Shown: positions 9,392-18,376, numbered from the stretch's first letter. The stretch: DNA of 64,000 bases from Flavobacteriales bacterium (GCA_016788295.1 JAEUSY010000030.1:1-64000), one strand, 5' to 3'. The notes: generated by a model not told the origin, from the sequence alone. Numbers and translations: made by a program.

Positions 9392-10078
9392 TCAGATCGC
9401 GCTCAAACCACCATCCACACCGATCACCTGCCCCGTGATCCAACGCGCGTCATCGCCCAGCAGGAAAGCGGCCATGGCGGCGAGGTCCTCAGGTTCACCC
9501 ACGCGCTTGAGCGGATGGCGCTCTGCACTGGCCTGCTCCCGTTCGGGCGTCGACAGCAGCTTCTCGGCCAATGGCGTTCGGGTAAGGCTCGGCGCTATGC
9601 AGTTCACACGTACGGTGGGTGCCAGCTCGGCCGCAAGCGAACGCGCCATGCCTTCCAACGCTCCCTTTGCGGCGGCCACGCCGGTGTGGAAGGGCATGCC
9701 ACGCTGAACCGCCACGGTACTAAAGAGCACGACGCAACTGCCCGGCACTTTCTTCAAGCGATCGGCGCAAGCCTGTATGGCGGTGAATGCACCGATGGTG
9801 TTCAGCTCGAACGCCGCGCGCAGGTCGTCGGCCTTGGTGCTGCGAATGGGCTTGAGATCGATGCTACCGGGGCAGTAGACCAACCCGCTAAGCGTTTCGG
9901 GGAGCCGGTCAACGGGGAAGGTCGGTGAGAGGGCATCGTGTGTGATGTGGTCCGTTATGCCCTCAACAACAGGCATCGTGCGACCGAGGGTGATGACGCT
10001 CCTCCCCTGCGTGATGAGGCGCTGGGCCAAAGTGCGACCGATGCCGCGGGAAGCACCGACGATGAGAATGGGATGCAT
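9392..10078 (-). CDS. SDR family oxidoreductase with Val in place of the catalytic Tyr
   Basis: 228 aa. A classical SDR fold is shown by GASRGIG (8-14), the NAG-equivalent region, ELNTIGAF (91-98), FSTVAV (119-124, the Ser region) and VDGGLSAI at the end. The YxxxK position reads V134-A-A-A-K138, so the Tyr acid/base is replaced while Lys stays. Either a subfamily with a different proton donor or a non-catalytic binding role is possible. It is the first gene of the five-gene light-repair cluster and might work on a pterin or flavin cofactor, but that is speculation. Confidence 0.85.
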   Translation of the reverse strand: MHPILIVGASRGIGRTLAQRLITQGRSVITLGRTMPVVEGITDHITHDALSPTFPVDRLPETLSGLVYCPGSIDLKPIRSTKADDLRAAFELNTIGAFTAIQACADRLKKVPGSCVVLFSTVAVQRGMPFHTGVAAAKGALEGMARSLAAELAPTVRVNCIAPSLTRTPLAEKLLSTPEREQASAERHPLKRVGEPEDLAAMAAFLLGDDARWITGQVIGVDGGLSAI

Positions 10079-10120
10079 GTGCCTAGCAACACCCCGAAGG
10101 CCGGGAATGTTCTGCTGTGA

Positions 10121-11185
10121 TCACTGCCACAGCGAATGGCTGTCCACGGCACCCGTGGCATGGTCAACAATGACCAGCAGCGGCTCGGATACCTTGCCTT
10201 CCACGGGTGGACGTGTGCCAACAAAGGCTGTGGACCGCTGGCCAGGCAGTATCTGTTCAAGCTTGAAGCGATCGATGCCTGTATCCACTTGCCAGATGAT
10301 GCGTGCGTCGGTTGTCACGCGGGCCACCATCAGCTTGCCCTCGCGCCCGGGCTCCGACGTGTAGAGTATCACCGCGCCTTCGGGGTCGGTCAGGCGGAAG
10401 GGTTCGCTCTTGTCGTCGGCACGCAGGAAGGCGGCGTTGAGGAAAGTGACATCGTTGACCGGTGCCATCGATACGATGCGGTGATACTTGGCGTCGATGG
10501 GAGCTTCCAACGAAGCGCTGCACAAGCGTCGTTCCTGCTTGGCCTCCTCCTGTCCCACAACGCGGCGCACGAACTTCTGCGGCTTGTATTCTGCTTCTAG
10601 CTCGGCTGCAGAATGAAGGCCGACCCATTGGCCGGGTGCTGCGATGTAGCCTGCGGCCAGAAAGGCATCCGTTCGCGGTGGAAAGGGCGAGGACCACTCA
10701 CCTTGCAAGGAGATGTTCGACGCAGGAGTTCGGCCTGCAGGCAACAGGTCATAGCTCTTCAGGTCAACGCCACCAATGCCGTTCACATCGAACCAGAGCG
10801 TGCTGCCATCGCTCCCAAGCACCTTCGCCAAGCTGAACGCGTTGCCTTCAAGGCCATCGGCGATCGGCACCAGTCGTGGGGTGCTTCCATCGAGCGGCAC
10901 CAAGAACAGGCTCACACTGAACCGGTCCTTCGAGCCATCGCGGTGCAACGAGGGCACGCAGGCTTCAAGCGACCGGATGAGCGTGGCGATGTGCGTATCT
11001 GTGCGAACACAAAAACCAAGCGGTGTGCCCTTGCCGGGGTCGATGCTGAGCAGTTTGTTCCTCATCCAGATGATGCCTCCAATGATGATCGCTGCGCCGC
11101 CTATGCCCAGCGCCAACTTCAACCGGAAGTCGCGGTAACGAGCATACCAGGCAAGATCCTTGGCGCGTGCGGCGGGCTCGGTCAT
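10121..11185 (-). CDS. Single-pass membrane protein, function unknown (possibly PA2928-like)
   Basis: 354 aa from the ATG at 11185, which avoids the 22-base overlap of the longer start at 11215. One membrane helix near the N-terminus (LALGIGGAAIIIGGIIWM) is followed by a large soluble part with strand-rich repeats such as FSLAKVLGSDGSTLWFDVNG and a C-terminal LLVIVDHATGAVDSHS, suggesting a beta-propeller-like domain outside the membrane. It vaguely resembles the PA2928 family, a low-confidence call. It lies 8 bases after the 94-aa gene and 42 bases before the SDR. Confidence 0.6.
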   Translation of the reverse strand: MTEPAARAKDLAWYARYRDFRLKLALGIGGAAIIIGGIIWMRNKLLSIDPGKGTPLGFCVRTDTHIATLIRSLEACVPSLHRDGSKDRFSVSLFLVPLDGSTPRLVPIADGLEGNAFSLAKVLGSDGSTLWFDVNGIGGVDLKSYDLLPAGRTPASNISLQGEWSSPFPPRTDAFLAAGYIAAPGQWVGLHSAAELEAEYKPQKFVRRVVGQEEAKQERRLCSASLEAPIDAKYHRIVSMAPVNDVTFLNAAFLRADDKSEPFRLTDPEGAVILYTSEPGREGKLMVARVTTDARIIWQVDTGIDRFKLEQILPGQRSTAFVGTRPPVEGKVSEPLLVIVDHATGAVDSHSLWQ

Positions 11186-11193
11186 GGTCTTGT

Positions 11194-11478
11194 CTATCGA
11201 ACGATGTTGATCCAACCACCCTCAAGGTCGATCTCCGCCTTGCAGCCACTGGCCTTCTGGTGCACCACCTCCTCGCCCACTGATCGCAGGATCTCCGCGC
11301 GACGGTCCATGGCCCAAGGATGTTGCAAACGCCAACCGCTCTCACTACCCATGTTGACCATGGCGATCGCATCACCGCCAGCGAACTCCCACCACCCGCT
11401 GATGGTGCGACCATCTTCCGTGTAGCTCACCGTACCCGACCGTCCGTCCTCCGTGATCGTGACCTTGGCGTTGTTCAT
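11194..11478 (-). CDS. Small protein, function unknown
   Basis: 94 aa from the ATG at 11478. It begins with a strand-rich segment (AKVTITEDGRSGTVSYTEDG) and continues with WWEFAGGDAIAMVNM and a helical region with RRAEILRSVGEEVVHQKA. Trp and Gly content and alternation suggest a small beta-sandwich or ubiquitin-like fold; no signal peptide. It is placed 8 bases upstream of the membrane protein gene and is probably co-expressed with it. Longer in-frame starts exist upstream but would enter the divergent promoter region. Confidence 0.5.
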   Translation of the reverse strand: MNNAKVTITEDGRSGTVSYTEDGRTISGWWEFAGGDAIAMVNMGSESGWRLQHPWAMDRRAEILRSVGEEVVHQKASGCKAEIDLEGGWINIVR

Positions 11479-11563
11479 GCCTTGCAAGCATTGATTCCAG
11501 CGCATTAACAGGACTGCGCTGCGCATTCCCAAAGATCGCGCATCTTCACTGACCCTTACCGCC

Positions 11564-12295
11564 ATGTCCTGGAAGATCGCCCTTGTTGTCGCGCTGCTCA
11601 CGGCCGTGATCACCGCCGTTGTGACCGCACCCGTGGCCGACAAGGTGACGCGTATGCACGGCGTCAGTGACTTCGAGGGCGGGCGCGGCATGGCCATCGC
11701 CTTCATCCTGATACCGGCCGGCCTGATCGGTGGCTTTCTGCTGGGGCTGTTGGGCACCAAACTGACCGGAGCCGTGGAATGGTCGCATTTCTGGAAAGCA
11801 GCAGGGCTGTCCGTGGTGCTGGGTCAGGTGGCCTTGTTCGGCATCGCGGGTCTCAGCCTGCTTTCCATACCGCGCCCACCATTGGTGAACGGACAGGCGC
11901 TGGATCTTGAAGTGGAGGTGCTGGTACCCTTGGAACGCATCACACCACGCGCCAAGGAACCGGACCAACTGCGCCTGAGCCTCTATGCGGGCGACAAGGA
12001 CAACCACTATGCGGAGGTGGACCGCGATCACTTCAGGGAAGAGCATGGCCGTTTGATCGTGCCTGCAGTAGCGCAACTGAACAGCAAGTCCTTCTTCCGC
12101 ACGCTCAGCTTCCACATAGAGGAACACACCTGGTTGGCCTTCGACCTGCCCCTACCCCCCACGCCGAAAGCGGACACCACGTGGAGCGCTGCGGCTCCCA
12201 TGCGTGAGGCGAACACCGGGGGTAAAGGCGCTCCGTTGACCGATGTGCTGATCCGATACCGGGTAATGGCGCGGCCGGAGAGCACACCTCAGTGA
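11564..12295 (+). CDS. Membrane protein with C-terminal soluble domain, function unknown
   Basis: 243 aa. Three hydrophobic helices (about 5-22, 44-66 and 83-104) are followed by a soluble domain of ~135 residues with LDLEVEVLVPLE and VLIRYRVMA strands and FHIEEHTWLAFDLPLPP in between. It is divergent from the 94-aa gene, with 85 bases between starts, and 17 bases upstream of the first DUF6090 gene. No family recognised; the soluble part could be a beta-sandwich on the periplasmic side. Confidence 0.6.
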   Translation: MSWKIALVVALLTAVITAVVTAPVADKVTRMHGVSDFEGGRGMAIAFILIPAGLIGGFLLGLLGTKLTGAVEWSHFWKAAGLSVVLGQVALFGIAGLSLLSIPRPPLVNGQALDLEVEVLVPLERITPRAKEPDQLRLSLYAGDKDNHYAEVDRDHFREEHGRLIVPAVAQLNSKSFFRTLSFHIEEHTWLAFDLPLPPTPKADTTWSAAAPMREANTGGKGAPLTDVLIRYRVMARPESTPQ

Positions 12296-12312
12296 CCAAA
12301 GGACGAACACAC

Positions 12313-13101
12313 ATGCCCCGCATCTTCAACGCCATCCGCCAGCGTTTGCTGAAGGAGAACCGCCTGACGCGCTACCTGGTCTACGCCGTGGGCGAGATCG
12401 TATTGGTGGTGATCGGGATCCTGATCGCGTTGCAGGTGAACACGTGGAACCTGACACGGCAGGACCGCCAGAAGGAGACGAAGTACCTCGCCGGATTGAA
12501 GGCCGACCTTCAAGTAGACCTTGTGGAGCTACAGAACTTCATGCAGGACAAGGAGGTGAAAAGGTCTTCCGCCGTGATGCTGTTGAGCATGGAAGATCCG
12601 GTGACCGCCGAAGAAGTGCAACGCATGGATTCGATCATCTGGCGTGTGTTCGAATGGCGGAAATTCGTTCCGAGCACCAAGACCTTGGATGAATTGACTG
12701 GTTCAGGGAATCTGAGCTTGATCACGAACGACTCCATCAAGGCCATGATGCTGGACGTGTCCCAACATTACGCGGAGATCGGCGTGTACATAGAGCACAT
12801 GCGACGCGAGTACGACCACTACCTCTACGATCGATCGGCGGCCATGCGCGAAATGGCGCCGTTCGCAGACCTTGAGCATTGGGCCAAGACCGACACAATG
12901 CGGAGAACAGTCAGTGCCACGGAAGCGGAATTGGCCGCGCTCACAGATCAGACGCGCGCCCTGCTCCACGACCTCTCGTTCCGGAATGGATTGAAGCTGG
13001 CGGCCTTGAACAACCGCAGTATGTGGCGCCGCTGCCAGCGGTCGTTCGAGAAAATAGAGCACCTGATCGCCTTGATAGACTTGGAACTGAACACCCCTTG
13101 A
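12313..13101 (+). CDS. DUF6090 family membrane-anchored protein (paralog 1)
   Basis: 262 aa from the ATG at 12313; a GTG at 12292 is less likely because the paralog next door starts with the same MPRIFNAIRQRLL. The N-terminal ~45 residues (RYLVYAVGEIVLVVIGILIA as membrane helix, then W/N-rich) are the DUF6090 signature. The remaining ~215 residues are a helical, charged domain probably outside the membrane. Function unknown. It is joined directly to its paralog: the TGA at 13099-13101 is followed at once by the next ATG. Confidence 0.8.
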   Translation: MPRIFNAIRQRLLKENRLTRYLVYAVGEIVLVVIGILIALQVNTWNLTRQDRQKETKYLAGLKADLQVDLVELQNFMQDKEVKRSSAVMLLSMEDPVTAEEVQRMDSIIWRVFEWRKFVPSTKTLDELTGSGNLSLITNDSIKAMMLDVSQHYAEIGVYIEHMRREYDHYLYDRSAAMREMAPFADLEHWAKTDTMRRTVSATEAELAALTDQTRALLHDLSFRNGLKLAALNNRSMWRRCQRSFEKIEHLIALIDLELNTP

Positions 13102-13839
13102 ATGCCCCGCATATTCAACGCTATCCGCCAGCGGCTCCTGAAGGAGAACCGCTTCACCCGCTACCTGGTCTACGCCGTAGGCGAGATCGTGCTGGTGGTG
13201 ATCGGGATCCTGATCGCCTTGCAGATCAACAACTGGAACAACTTCAATAAGGACAGAGTGTTGGAGGAACAGTATGTGACGGGATTGATCATTGACCTTC
13301 AAGCCGACTCGCTCGCAATAGGCATGCTGAAGGCGGACTCTGATGATCAGGTCAGAAGGAAAAAGAAACTCTATGAGTACCTTGATGGGATCGCATTCCC
13401 TGAGGATTCGGTCCAGCACTTCTTCGCCAAGCAATGGGAACTGTCCATGGGGTTCAATCCGACCACGACCACGTTCGACGAGATGAAGAGCACGGGGCGT
13501 TTGAACGTGGTCCAAGATCCGGGCTTAAGGAGCAGGATCATCAAGACCTACAACGCGTATCAAACATTCGTGAACGGTGGTCAAGCGTATTACGAACGCA
13601 ATAGGGCTGAACTGCGCAAACTCGCTTTCAAGATCCCTGGTCTCGTAGACCACAAGGTCCTGAGCAACCCCATAAACGCGGATATCGCCGAGGCGTTGAA
13701 GAACGACGAGCTCAGGAATGCGGTCCTGGCGAACTATGCGGTCACTGTGAACATGCAGCTTGAAGAGTTACAGGGCGTCAATCACCAATTGCTCGAACAC
13801 CTGCGCGCCTATCCCATCCACCGGGAACTTGCCCGATAG
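13102..13839 (+). CDS. DUF6090 family membrane-anchored protein (paralog 2)
   Basis: 245 aa. The first ~45 residues are nearly identical to those of the gene before it (MPRIFNAIRQRLLKENR and the same membrane helix), while the rest has diverged strongly; both share a mixed helical domain with an 'FDE(M/L)...G.L' motif (TTFDEMKSTGRLN here). This suggests duplication with constraint on the membrane anchor and free change of the exposed part. Role unknown. Ends 20 bases before the pirin gene. Confidence 0.8.
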   Translation: MPRIFNAIRQRLLKENRFTRYLVYAVGEIVLVVIGILIALQINNWNNFNKDRVLEEQYVTGLIIDLQADSLAIGMLKADSDDQVRRKKKLYEYLDGIAFPEDSVQHFFAKQWELSMGFNPTTTTFDEMKSTGRLNVVQDPGLRSRIIKTYNAYQTFVNGGQAYYERNRAELRKLAFKIPGLVDHKVLSNPINADIAEALKNDELRNAVLANYAVTVNMQLEELQGVNHQLLEHLRAYPIHRELAR

Positions 13840-13859
13840 CACCACTGACCACGAAAGAC

Positions 13860-14732
13860 ATGTCGAACATCGACCTGATCATTGAAGAACGCGCCCGCGA
13901 CATCGGCAACTTCCTGGTGGGCCGCCTCCTGCCCTTTCACAGCAAACGCATGGTGGGGCCTTTCGTCTTCATCGACCACATGGGGCCCAGCACGCTCGAT
14001 GCGCAGTCCAACTTCGATGTGCCGCCGCATCCGCACATCGGTCTCAGCACCCTCACTTACCTCTTCGAGGGCAGTGTGATGCACCGAGACAGCTTGGGCA
14101 CGGCGATCGAGATCATGCCCGGACAAGTGAACTGGATGACGGCAGGCAGAGGCATTGTCCATTCCGAACGCACACCCGACCACCTGCGCGACAAGCCCAA
14201 GTCCCTGCATGGCCTGCAGATCTGGGTGGCACTACCCAAGGAACTGGAGCAGATGGAGCCCGGCTTCTTTCATGCCCGCGAGGAGGAACTGCCGGTGTGG
14301 GAACAGGATGGCGCCCATTTCAAGCTGATCGCGGGCAACGCCTTCGGAAAGTCATCGCCCGTGCCCGTGTACAGTCCATGCTATATGGTGAAGATCACCG
14401 CACAGGAAGCACGGACGCTGGATATCGGCCACGCGCTGTTCGGCGAGGTGGGGCTCTACATCCTGGAAGGCGGCATCAGCAACAACGGACACCACTACGG
14501 TCCCAAGCAGATACTGGTGGCCAAGGAAGCCTCCCTCTGCACCTTCACCATGGATGCCGGCAGCACCGTGTTCCTCTTTGGCGGCGAGCCCCTGCCCGAG
14601 GAACGCTTCATCGAATGGAACTTCGTGGCCACGAACAGGGAACTGATCGATGCGGCCAAACAACGCTGGATGGACAAGGCCTTTCCGCGCATACCGGGCG
14701 AAACGGAGTTCGTGCCACTGCCGAAAAGGTAA
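13860..14732 (+). CDS. Pirin family protein
   Basis: 290 aa, a two-cupin protein. The metal ligands of pirins are present: H57, H59 (PPHPHIGL), H101 and E103 (GRGIVHSE). The C-terminal cupin contains GLYILEGGI and VFLFGGEPLPE. Pirins bind iron; some oxidise quercetin and some modulate other enzymes, so the exact substrate is open. Start chosen at the ATG 20 bases after the DUF6090 gene; the length is typical. Confidence 0.9.
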   Translation: MSNIDLIIEERARDIGNFLVGRLLPFHSKRMVGPFVFIDHMGPSTLDAQSNFDVPPHPHIGLSTLTYLFEGSVMHRDSLGTAIEIMPGQVNWMTAGRGIVHSERTPDHLRDKPKSLHGLQIWVALPKELEQMEPGFFHAREEELPVWEQDGAHFKLIAGNAFGKSSPVPVYSPCYMVKITAQEARTLDIGHALFGEVGLYILEGGISNNGHHYGPKQILVAKEASLCTFTMDAGSTVFLFGGEPLPEERFIEWNFVATNRELIDAAKQRWMDKAFPRIPGETEFVPLPKR

Positions 14733-14783
14733 AGGAGCGCCACCCGGCCCGACATTTGCGATCTGCGGACCGACCAACCCCCA

Positions 14784-15734
14784 ATGCGCACATTCCTTCT
14801 TCTTCTGTGCCTGCTACCCTTTGCCGCACACGCTCAGGACCCCGCCTTCGTGTACCACACGCCACGCACACAATACCTGTTCCCCGAGGAGGCACCACGT
14901 TCCTACATCCTTGGCAATAACGTGGCCTTGCGTGAAGCGCCCTCGCGATCGGGCAAGGTGGTAACGACACTGAACGCTGGAACAACGGTCTTCATTGAGG
15001 AAGGGACAACCGATACCATGGTGATGAATGGCGTGGGCAGCCATTGGTACCGGGTGACGACCGGTGATCGCCAAGGATGGACCTGGGGGGGGGATATCGC
15101 GCAGGTCGCATTCGGGTCCACCGCCGATGCCACAGTGAAGTTCGTGGGCGGCATCGATCACATCACCCCATCGGATACCGGGACCTACGACCACTCCTAC
15201 CGCCTGGTAGCGCTGAAGGATGGCAAAGAGATCGACCGGATCGTGGTGCGGTCCTTTGCATGGGGCTTCGAGATGGTGAGCAATCTGGGCGACCGGGGCC
15301 TGCATGCGGTGGATGACATCATTGCGCTGAACGTGCCCTGTGTAGGTGGCTGCGGATGTACCACGGGTGATGTGCTGGTGTTCTGGAGCGGTGGCAGGTT
15401 CCACCATGCGGCCGACCTGATGGGATCGCCCGACGGGGAGTTCAGCACCAATGTGTCGTTCATCTTCCCGGCCGACATGGAAGGCCTGCCTGAACTGATC
15501 GTTCGGGAAGAGCTGAGCTATGACGAAACGCCGACCGAGGATATCGAAGAGACCGAAAGCGAGTTCGAGGTCGAAGGGGTGTCCGAAGACCAGCCGCTCG
15601 ATGATGCTGATGACACCGACCAGGATCACATCACGCGCATCATCACCCGCACCTATCTCAGTTGGAACGGCCAGACCCTGGTACCATCGGGCCGTGCTGC
15701 CGAAATGCGCACGTACAGACTTGTAGTGGATTAA
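14784..15734 (+). CDS. Secreted bacterial SH3-domain protein
   Basis: 316 aa. A signal peptide ends at AAHAQ (about residue 18). An SH3b-like domain spans roughly 40-105: ILGNNVALREAPSRSGKV, GTTVFIEEG, HWYRVTTGDRQGWTWGGDIA. The middle has a beta-rich domain with a Cys cluster CVGGCGC, and the C-terminus has an acidic linker (EDIEETESEFEVEGVSEDQ). SH3b domains often bind peptidoglycan peptides, so a periplasmic cell-wall role is plausible. The gene contains a run of nine G at 15085-15093. Confidence 0.75.
   Translation: MRTFLLLLCLLPFAAHAQDPAFVYHTPRTQYLFPEEAPRSYILGNNVALREAPSRSGKVVTTLNAGTTVFIEEGTTDTMVMNGVGSHWYRVTTGDRQGWTWGGDIAQVAFGSTADATVKFVGGIDHITPSDTGTYDHSYRLVALKDGKEIDRIVVRSFAWGFEMVSNLGDRGLHAVDDIIALNVPCVGGCGCTTGDVLVFWSGGRFHHAADLMGSPDGEFSTNVSFIFPADMEGLPELIVREELSYDETPTEDIEETESEFEVEGVSEDQPLDDADDTDQDHITRIITRTYLSWNGQTLVPSGRAAEMRTYRLVVD
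15085..15093 (+). repeat. G9 homopolymer inside the SH3-protein gene
   Basis: Nine G in a row encode part of Trp-Gly-Gly-Asp at the end of the SH3 domain. A slip of one base would shift the frame and truncate the protein after about a third of its length. Confidence 0.9.
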
Positions 15735-15799
15735 CCAGGTCGGTCAGGGATCAACGTGGGCGATGTTGTCCGTTCGCTCGCCGGGCCAATGGCGATGCG

Positions 15800-16201
15800 C
15801 TATTCGCTTTTCGGCCCAAGTGCAACACGCCAGGCCAGTAACGCCGCAATGGCCGTGACCGGTGCGAAGATCAAGGTCTCACGACCGTCCACTGCGAACA
15901 GGTTGCCCACGGTGTTCAGTGCGAACAGCGCGGTGATGGCCCACATGCCCCAACGTCCGACAGCCGGGAACGCAGCACCGATGACCCCAGCGCGGACCAA
16001 CGTGATCGTTATCATGAGCAGCAGCACCGTGAGCGAGACGACCGCGCCCACCGTTCGCTCCTGATCAGAGGACAAGCGTCCGCCCCACACCATTTCCCCA
16101 GGCACCAACCCGGCCATTACCACCAGTTGGAACACGGCCGCCGCAGCCAACAGCAGCAGCAGGAACTTCACTGAAAGGTAGAATGGCAGCATGTGGCGCA
16201 T
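15800..16201 (-). CDS. Small four-helix membrane protein, function unknown
   Basis: 133 aa with four hydrophobic segments (about 8-32, 49-69, 84-98 and 109-126) and few charged residues. It ends in ALGPKSE. A second possible start lies three codons in. It is divergent from the metallopeptidase gene (32 bases between starts) and convergent with the SH3 gene. No family recognised. Confidence 0.6.
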   Translation of the reverse strand: MRHMLPFYLSVKFLLLLLAAAAVFQLVVMAGLVPGEMVWGGRLSSDQERTVGAVVSLTVLLLMITITLVRAGVIGAAFPAVGRWGMWAITALFALNTVGNLFAVDGRETLIFAPVTAIAALLAWRVALGPKSE

Positions 16202-16233
16202 GAGCGAAAAGTACTGAACCCTTGGAGCTGGTC

Positions 16234-17103
16234 ATGGTATCTTTCGTGGCCGTGCTACATGCGTTACCATACGTACCCTTGCTGCTCCGACCGCTCGTGT
16301 TCCTGACGATCTTCATGGCCTCGCAGGCCTGGGCCCAGGAACCTGCACGCATGAGCGAAGCTGCGGCCAAGGAAGCCGTATACCTGATCGTACAACACTC
16401 CGGACTCCTGCCCACCTTCACTGTTCGCGAGGACCCTTCGGTGCGTACGGCGGTGGCCTACATCAAAGGGCGCGACCGCATCATCGCCTACGATCCGGTT
16501 TTCATCGGCAGGGTGTTGGATTCCACGCGCACTGACTGGGCCGCTGTGAGCATTCTGGCGCACGAGATCGCCCACCACCTGCTGGGCCATACGCTCGACC
16601 CCGATGCCGTGCACCCCGGCGATGAACTGGCCTGCGACCGCTACTCAGGATTCGTACTGCAACGCATGGGCGCCACCTTGGAGGAAAGTCGCGCCGCCAT
16701 GGAAGTGGCTGGCAGTGTGCACGGCACCCACCGCCACCCACCACGCCATGCTCGCCTGCAGGCCATTGAACAAGGCTGGAAAGAGGCCCGTGACCTTACC
16801 GAACAACGGTCAACGCCAACCTTCCGCGTGGACCGCGATCTGCGCTTTGTGGTGCGGTTCGTGGGCGATGCGAACACCTACTACGTTGATGCGGCCGGCT
16901 GCCTCGTCTGGTTCAACAACGTGGCCGCCCCGATCGGTTTCGGTGCGTGCGACCGCTTACCCCAAGGCCCATATACCCATGCCATTACCTGGGAGGAACT
17001 TTACCTCCTCGTGGACGGCAAGGGCGCCATCTGGCGGACCGGGGTGAACGGCCTTCAGCGGCAAGTCGGCTCCATGCAGCCCTTCGCAGCTTCAAAGCCA
17101 TAG
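16234..17103 (+). CDS. Secreted M48-like zinc metallopeptidase
   Basis: 289 aa from the ATG at 16234 (a TTG four codons upstream is less likely). A signal peptide ends at SQAWAQ. The zinc site is H110-E111-xx-H114 in SILAHEIAHHLLGH, with the downstream Glu/Asp motif E131-LAC-D135 (GDELACDRYSGF); these are the HExxH and ExxxD elements of M48-type peptidases. The C-terminal ~90 residues form a separate beta-rich domain. Likely periplasmic or surface protein turnover; substrate unknown. Confidence 0.75.
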   Translation: MVSFVAVLHALPYVPLLLRPLVFLTIFMASQAWAQEPARMSEAAAKEAVYLIVQHSGLLPTFTVREDPSVRTAVAYIKGRDRIIAYDPVFIGRVLDSTRTDWAAVSILAHEIAHHLLGHTLDPDAVHPGDELACDRYSGFVLQRMGATLEESRAAMEVAGSVHGTHRHPPRHARLQAIEQGWKEARDLTEQRSTPTFRVDRDLRFVVRFVGDANTYYVDAAGCLVWFNNVAAPIGFGACDRLPQGPYTHAITWEELYLLVDGKGAIWRTGVNGLQRQVGSMQPFAASKP

Positions 17104-17235
17104 CCATATTGTGGACCACCTGCATGGCACGCCGAACGCAGGGGCACTAACAGCGGTTGGGAATACATGATCGGACCAAGTAACCCGGAATGATCGTTTG
17201 CGGGAACGGTTCCTTAACCTCACCTTGTTCCCCGC

Positions 17236-18306
17236 ATGCTCCATTTCACCACACAGACCGACCCTGAGAAATCCCGTCCGGTGACCACTGCCTTGGACCG
17301 GTTCTTCGTCAAGTTCATCAACGACCCGCGCGACCTGCCCTTCATCTACCTTGGCCTGAAGGTCACCTTCACGCTGATCCCGCTGGCCGTGCTGTTATAC
17401 ATGCCATTCGTGCCCAACTGGCTCTGGTGGATCATCGCCGTGGTCTACCTCTTCATCAATAACATCACCTACAAGGGGCCCTTCGGCCTTATGCTGCATT
17501 GCACCACCCACCGCAGGTTCTTCAAGAAGGAATACGACATCCTGAACCACTACCTGCCCTGGGTGCTGGCCCCCTTCTTCGGCCAATCGCCAGAGACCTA
17601 CCGAGCCCACCACGTAGGGATGCACCACGTGGAGAACAACCTGGAGCCCGATGAGAGCAGCACCATGCCCTACCAGCGCGACTCCGGCAAGGACTTCCTG
17701 AAATACTACTTCACTTTCCTCTTTACCGGCATTTACACGCTGATCCGATACCTCTTCAACCACAAGCGCAACAAGCTGGCATTCCAAGCGGCACGTGGCG
17801 AGATCCTCTTCATCATTTTCTGCGCGGCGCTCTGCACGGTGAACTGGCAGGCGACCCTTGTGGCCTTCATCCTTCCGTTCATGGCCTTCCGGCTTGTGGC
17901 CATGGCCGGCAACTGGGTGCAGCACACCTTCATCTGCCGCTACGAACCCGGCAACGACTACCGCAACAGCATCACGGTGATCAACGTGAAGTTCAACCAC
18001 AAGTGCTGGAACGATGGCTACCACATCAGTCACCACATCGACCCCAACCTGCACTGGACAGAGCATCCCCGTTTCTTCCGCGAACACTTGGCCGAGTTCG
18101 GAAAGAACAAGGCCGTGGTGTTCGATGGGCTCAATTACATGAACGTCTTCATCCTGTTGCTGCGCGACCGCTACGATCTGCTGGCGGAACGATTCGTGGA
18201 CGTGGGCAACAACTTCCGCAATGACGAGGAAGTGATCGCCTTCCTGCGCGATCGCGTGAAGCCCATTCCCTTCGACCCCATACCGGGCATGGCGCAGGCG
18301 GCCTGA
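17236..18306 (+). CDS. Membrane fatty acid desaturase
   Basis: 356 aa with several membrane helices and three His boxes: H88-CTT-H92, H125-H126-VGM-H130-H131 and H263-IS-H266-H267, the di-iron ligands of membrane fatty acid desaturases. It would introduce a double bond into an acyl chain in the inner membrane using O2 and electrons from a redox partner, which is not encoded nearby. Start at 17236 gives a normal length. The preceding 130 bases hold no clear gene. Confidence 0.85.
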   Translation: MLHFTTQTDPEKSRPVTTALDRFFVKFINDPRDLPFIYLGLKVTFTLIPLAVLLYMPFVPNWLWWIIAVVYLFINNITYKGPFGLMLHCTTHRRFFKKEYDILNHYLPWVLAPFFGQSPETYRAHHVGMHHVENNLEPDESSTMPYQRDSGKDFLKYYFTFLFTGIYTLIRYLFNHKRNKLAFQAARGEILFIIFCAALCTVNWQATLVAFILPFMAFRLVAMAGNWVQHTFICRYEPGNDYRNSITVINVKFNHKCWNDGYHISHHIDPNLHWTEHPRFFREHLAEFGKNKAVVFDGLNYMNVFILLLRDRYDLLAERFVDVGNNFRNDEEVIAFLRDRVKPIPFDPIPGMAQAA

Positions 18307-18323
18307 CCTGGATGCACTGAACG

Positions 18324-18354
18324 CTGCCGAGGCGGGTGCGCTCGTATAGCTTTG
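18324..18354 (+). promoter_or_regulatory. Putative promoter of the enoyl-CoA hydratase gene
   Basis: TAGCTTTG at 18347-18354 fits the Bacteroidota -7 box TAnnTTTG perfectly; a CTG at 18324-18326, exactly 20 bases upstream, may serve as -33. The start codon at 18377 follows about 22 bases downstream. Confidence 0.45.
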
Positions 18355-18376
18355 CCAGCACTTAGCGACCCCGAAC

